Assembly (NCBI RefSeq): GCF_002920535.1
Contig: NZ_PQSS01000012.1
Location: forward strand, 1-64,000
DNA: 64,000 nt
From: Streptomyces sp. Ru71
GTDB taxonomy: Bacteria > Actinomycetota > Actinomycetes > Streptomycetales > Streptomycetaceae
Direction of reading: 5' to 3'
How positions within the stretch are numbered: the first letter of the stretch is position 1; each line of letters starts with the position of its first letter. The translations under genes were made by a program, and so were the position numbers. Shown in pieces: positions 62,215 through 64,000 of this stretch. The notes under the pieces were generated by a model. It saw only the letters and a program-made list of their open reading frames with translations. It did no database searches and had not been told where the DNA came from.

Positions 62215-63157
62215 ACGGTTGGCTGCTCTGCCGTTCCTTCGACAGGGCCCTCCAGAAGTACTTCTGGGCCAGCAGGGTCAGCGTTCCTGCCAGGATGATT
62301 CCCAAGAGGTTCAGCAGGAGTTGTTCCGTCGAGCGGAGCGTCTGGTGGGTGTCGCCGTAGATCAGGGCGACGGCCGCGTTCGCGGCGGCCGGGACCGTGG
62401 TGACGGAGATGGCGACGCCGACCAGCGCGCCGGACTTCGACGAGGTCAGTGACAGGGTGCCGGCGCAGCCCGCCAGGACCGCCACGACGAACGAGAACCA
62501 GTCCGGTGCGTAGATGAAGCCGGTGTTGGGCCGCTCCGCCTCCAACTGGGCCTTGGTGAACAGGCCGACGGCGTCCATGAAGAGGCTGAAGCCGACGGTC
62601 ACCGCCATGGCCGCAGCGAAGCCGGCCAGCAGCGCGATCAGGGAGCGCAGGGCCAGGCGCGGCGCGCGCTGCACGATCGCCGTGCAGATGCCGGCCAGCG
62701 GTCCGAACTCCGGGCCGACGGCCATCGCGCCGACGATCAGGATCGCGTTGTCCAGCACCACACCGCACGCCGCGATCATCGTGGCCAGCGTGATGAAGGC
62801 GACGTAGGTGATCGACAGCGTCGACTCGTCGTGGGTGGCGTCGGTGAGGTGCTCCCACAGCACCGCGTCCGCGCCCTCGCCGGGTGCCTCGGCCTCCGCC
62901 TCGTCGGCCCGCCGGGACAGCGACAGGTCGATGTTCTCCACGGCGATCGAGCCGGTGCGTTCCAGGCCCAGTTCCTGCAGCCCGGACAGCAGTTCGTCGC
63001 CGGCCTCGCGGGCGACGTCGCACAGTACGACGTCCCCGGCGGGGTTGCGGGCGGCGTCCGGCAGGACCACGACGTGTGTGGTGCCGACGGTCTTGTCGAT
63101 CAGGCGGAGCACGTCGTCCGTCGTGTCGGGCGGCGTGATCAGGCGCAGATGCAGCAT
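62213..63157 (-). CDS. DUF389 family membrane protein
   Basis: The 314-residue protein has a soluble N-terminus (LHLRLITPPDTTDDVLRLID) of about 115 residues, then about six membrane segments with DNAILIVGAMAVGPEFGPLA, the DUF389 hallmark, and AGTLSLTSSKSGALVGVAIS. Its function is unknown; transport has been suggested for the family. ATG 63157 is 22 bases past the coaA stop on the same strand, so the two are probably cotranscribed. Confidence 0.9.
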   Translation of the reverse strand: MLHLRLITPPDTTDDVLRLIDKTVGTTHVVVLPDAARNPAGDVVLCDVAREAGDELLSGLQELGLERTGSIAVENIDLSLSRRADEAEAEAPGEGADAVLWEHLTDATHDESTLSITYVAFITLATMIAACGVVLDNAILIVGAMAVGPEFGPLAGICTAIVQRAPRLALRSLIALLAGFAAAMAVTVGFSLFMDAVGLFTKAQLEAERPNTGFIYAPDWFSFVVAVLAGCAGTLSLTSSKSGALVGVAISVTTVPAAANAAVALIYGDTHQTLRSTEQLLLNLLGIILAGTLTLLAQKYFWRALSKERQSSQP

Positions 63158-63179
63158 GAGGCCTTTGTAACAGGCGGCT

Positions 63180-64000
63180 CTACAGTTTCCGCAGGCTCAG
63201 GCGCTGCACCTTGTGGTCCGGGCCCTTGCGCACGACGAGGGTGGCGCGGCCCCGGGTGGGGGCGATGTTCTCGACGAGGTTCGGCTTGTTGATCGTCCGC
63301 CACATGGTGCGGGCGTAGTCGAGGGCCTCCTCCTCGGAGACCTGCGTGTACTTGCGGAAGTACGACGAGGGGTCCTGGAACGCGGTCTCGCGCAGCTTGC
63401 GGAAGCGGCTCAGGTACCAGCTCTCGATGTCCTCGGTGCGTGCGTCGACGTACACGCTGAAGTCGAAGTAGTCGGCGAGGCCGACCCGGGTGCGGCCGTC
63501 CTTGCCGGGCAGGGCCGGCTGCAGGACGTTGAGCCCTTCCACGATCAGGATGTCGGGCCGCCGTACGACGAGCTTCTCGCCGGGGACGATGTCGTAGATC
63601 AGGTGGGAGTAGACGGGCGCGGTGACCTCGTCCTTGCCGGCCTTGATGTCGGCGACGAAACGGGTCAGGGCGCGGCGGTCGTACGACTCGGGGAAGCCCT
63701 TGCGGGACATCAGGCCGCGGGCCTGGAGCTCCTTGGTCGGGAGCAGGAAGCCGTCCGTGGTGACCAGCTCGACGCGCGGGTGCTCGGGCCAGCGCGAGAG
63801 CAGGGCCTGCAGCAGGCGGGCGACCGTGGACTTCCCCACGGCGACCGAGCCGGCGACCCCTATGACGAAGGGGGTGCCGGACTGGGAACCCTGCTCGCCG
63901 AGGAAGGTGTTCAGCGCTCCTCGCAGGCCGTCGGTGGCACCCACGTAGAGGTTGAGCAGCCGGGACAGCGGCAGGTAGATGTCCCGGACCTCGTCGAGGT
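63180..64000 (-). CDS. coaA: type I pantothenate kinase, partial (5' end outside window)
   Basis: CoaA phosphorylates pantothenate, the first step of CoA synthesis. Residues up to the window edge include [12 protein letters not shown], the P-loop [56 protein letters not shown] and [12 protein letters not shown] near the C-terminus. The start lies beyond 64000; about 273 codons are present, and the family is usually 310-330 residues. Confidence 0.95.
   Translation of the reverse strand, partial: LDEVRDIYLPLSRLLNLYVGATDGLRGALNTFLGEQGSQSGTPFVIGVAGSVAVGKSTVARLLQALLSRWPEHPRVELVTTDGFLLPTKELQARGLMSRKGFPESYDRRALTRFVADIKAGKDEVTAPVYSHLIYDIVPGEKLVVRRPDILIVEGLNVLQPALPGKDGRTRVGLADYFDFSVYVDARTEDIESWYLSRFRKLRETAFQDPSSYFRKYTQVSEEEALDYARTMWRTINKPNLVENIAPTRGRATLVVRKGPDHKVQRLSLRKL

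Noticed and set aside
60735..63023. 762-codon minus-strand frame over glmM and DUF389
   Set aside because: It covers two real genes in wrong frames and a repeat; composition is that of a shadow.

Overview
The window is very GC-rich chromosomal DNA with Streptomyces-type gene structure: GTG and TTG starts are common, wobble positions are strongly G/C, tRNA-Trp lacks an encoded CCA, and NusG, S3, L17 and L23 carry long actinobacterial extensions. The gene order murB, adenosine deaminase, aspartate aminotransferase, tRNA-Trp, secE, nusG, rplK, rplA, two lipoproteins, rplJL, rpoBC, rpsL-rpsG-fusA-tuf, accessory genes, rpsJ onward matches the Streptomyces core chromosome as I remember it. Species cannot be decided from the sequence.

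Layout. 1-4.4 kb: murB (frameshifted near its start), a secreted DsbA-like lipoprotein, adenosine deaminase and aspartate aminotransferase. 4.65-10.8 kb: tRNA-Trp, secE, nusG, rplK-rplA, two paralogous lipoproteins and the L10 leader with rplJ-rplL. 11.3-18.8 kb: rpoB-rpoC. 19.6-24.2 kb: the str operon rpsL-rpsG-fusA-tuf. 24.3-39.4 kb: an accessory island splitting the str and S10 operons. It holds a frameshifted peptidoglycan amidase, hypothetical genes, a WhiJ/AbaA-like regulatory cassette (ATPase, XRE regulator, DUF397), a broken gene, a large Rhs/YD-repeat toxin with a WXG-like N-terminus and a guanyl-specific RNase tip, its barstar-family immunity gene, and a 5'-truncated gene remnant. 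39.4-56.1 kb: the S10, spc and alpha operons (rpsJ to rplQ), including secY, adk, map, infA, rpmJ and rpoA. 56.1-64 kb: truA, a sugar-nucleotide transferase, a membrane-anchored protein, rplM-rpsI, glmM, a DUF389 membrane protein and the 3' part of coaA.

The core genes form the transcription-translation block: RNA polymerase subunits, ribosomal proteins, elongation factors, and SecE/SecY for export. Transcription units are marked by strong hairpin terminators, several with UUCG loops, and by TTGACC-type promoters before rpsL, rpsJ and rplM.

The most interesting content is the polymorphic toxin locus at 33.3-39.4 kb (WXG-like N-terminus, Rhs core, RNase T1/Sa-like tip, barstar, remnant) and a stem-loop leader element shared almost exactly by rpsL and rpsJ. 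Three genes (murB, the amidase and a small hypothetical gene) each carry a net +1-base frameshift. One is the essential murB, so sequence or assembly error is a serious possibility for all three.
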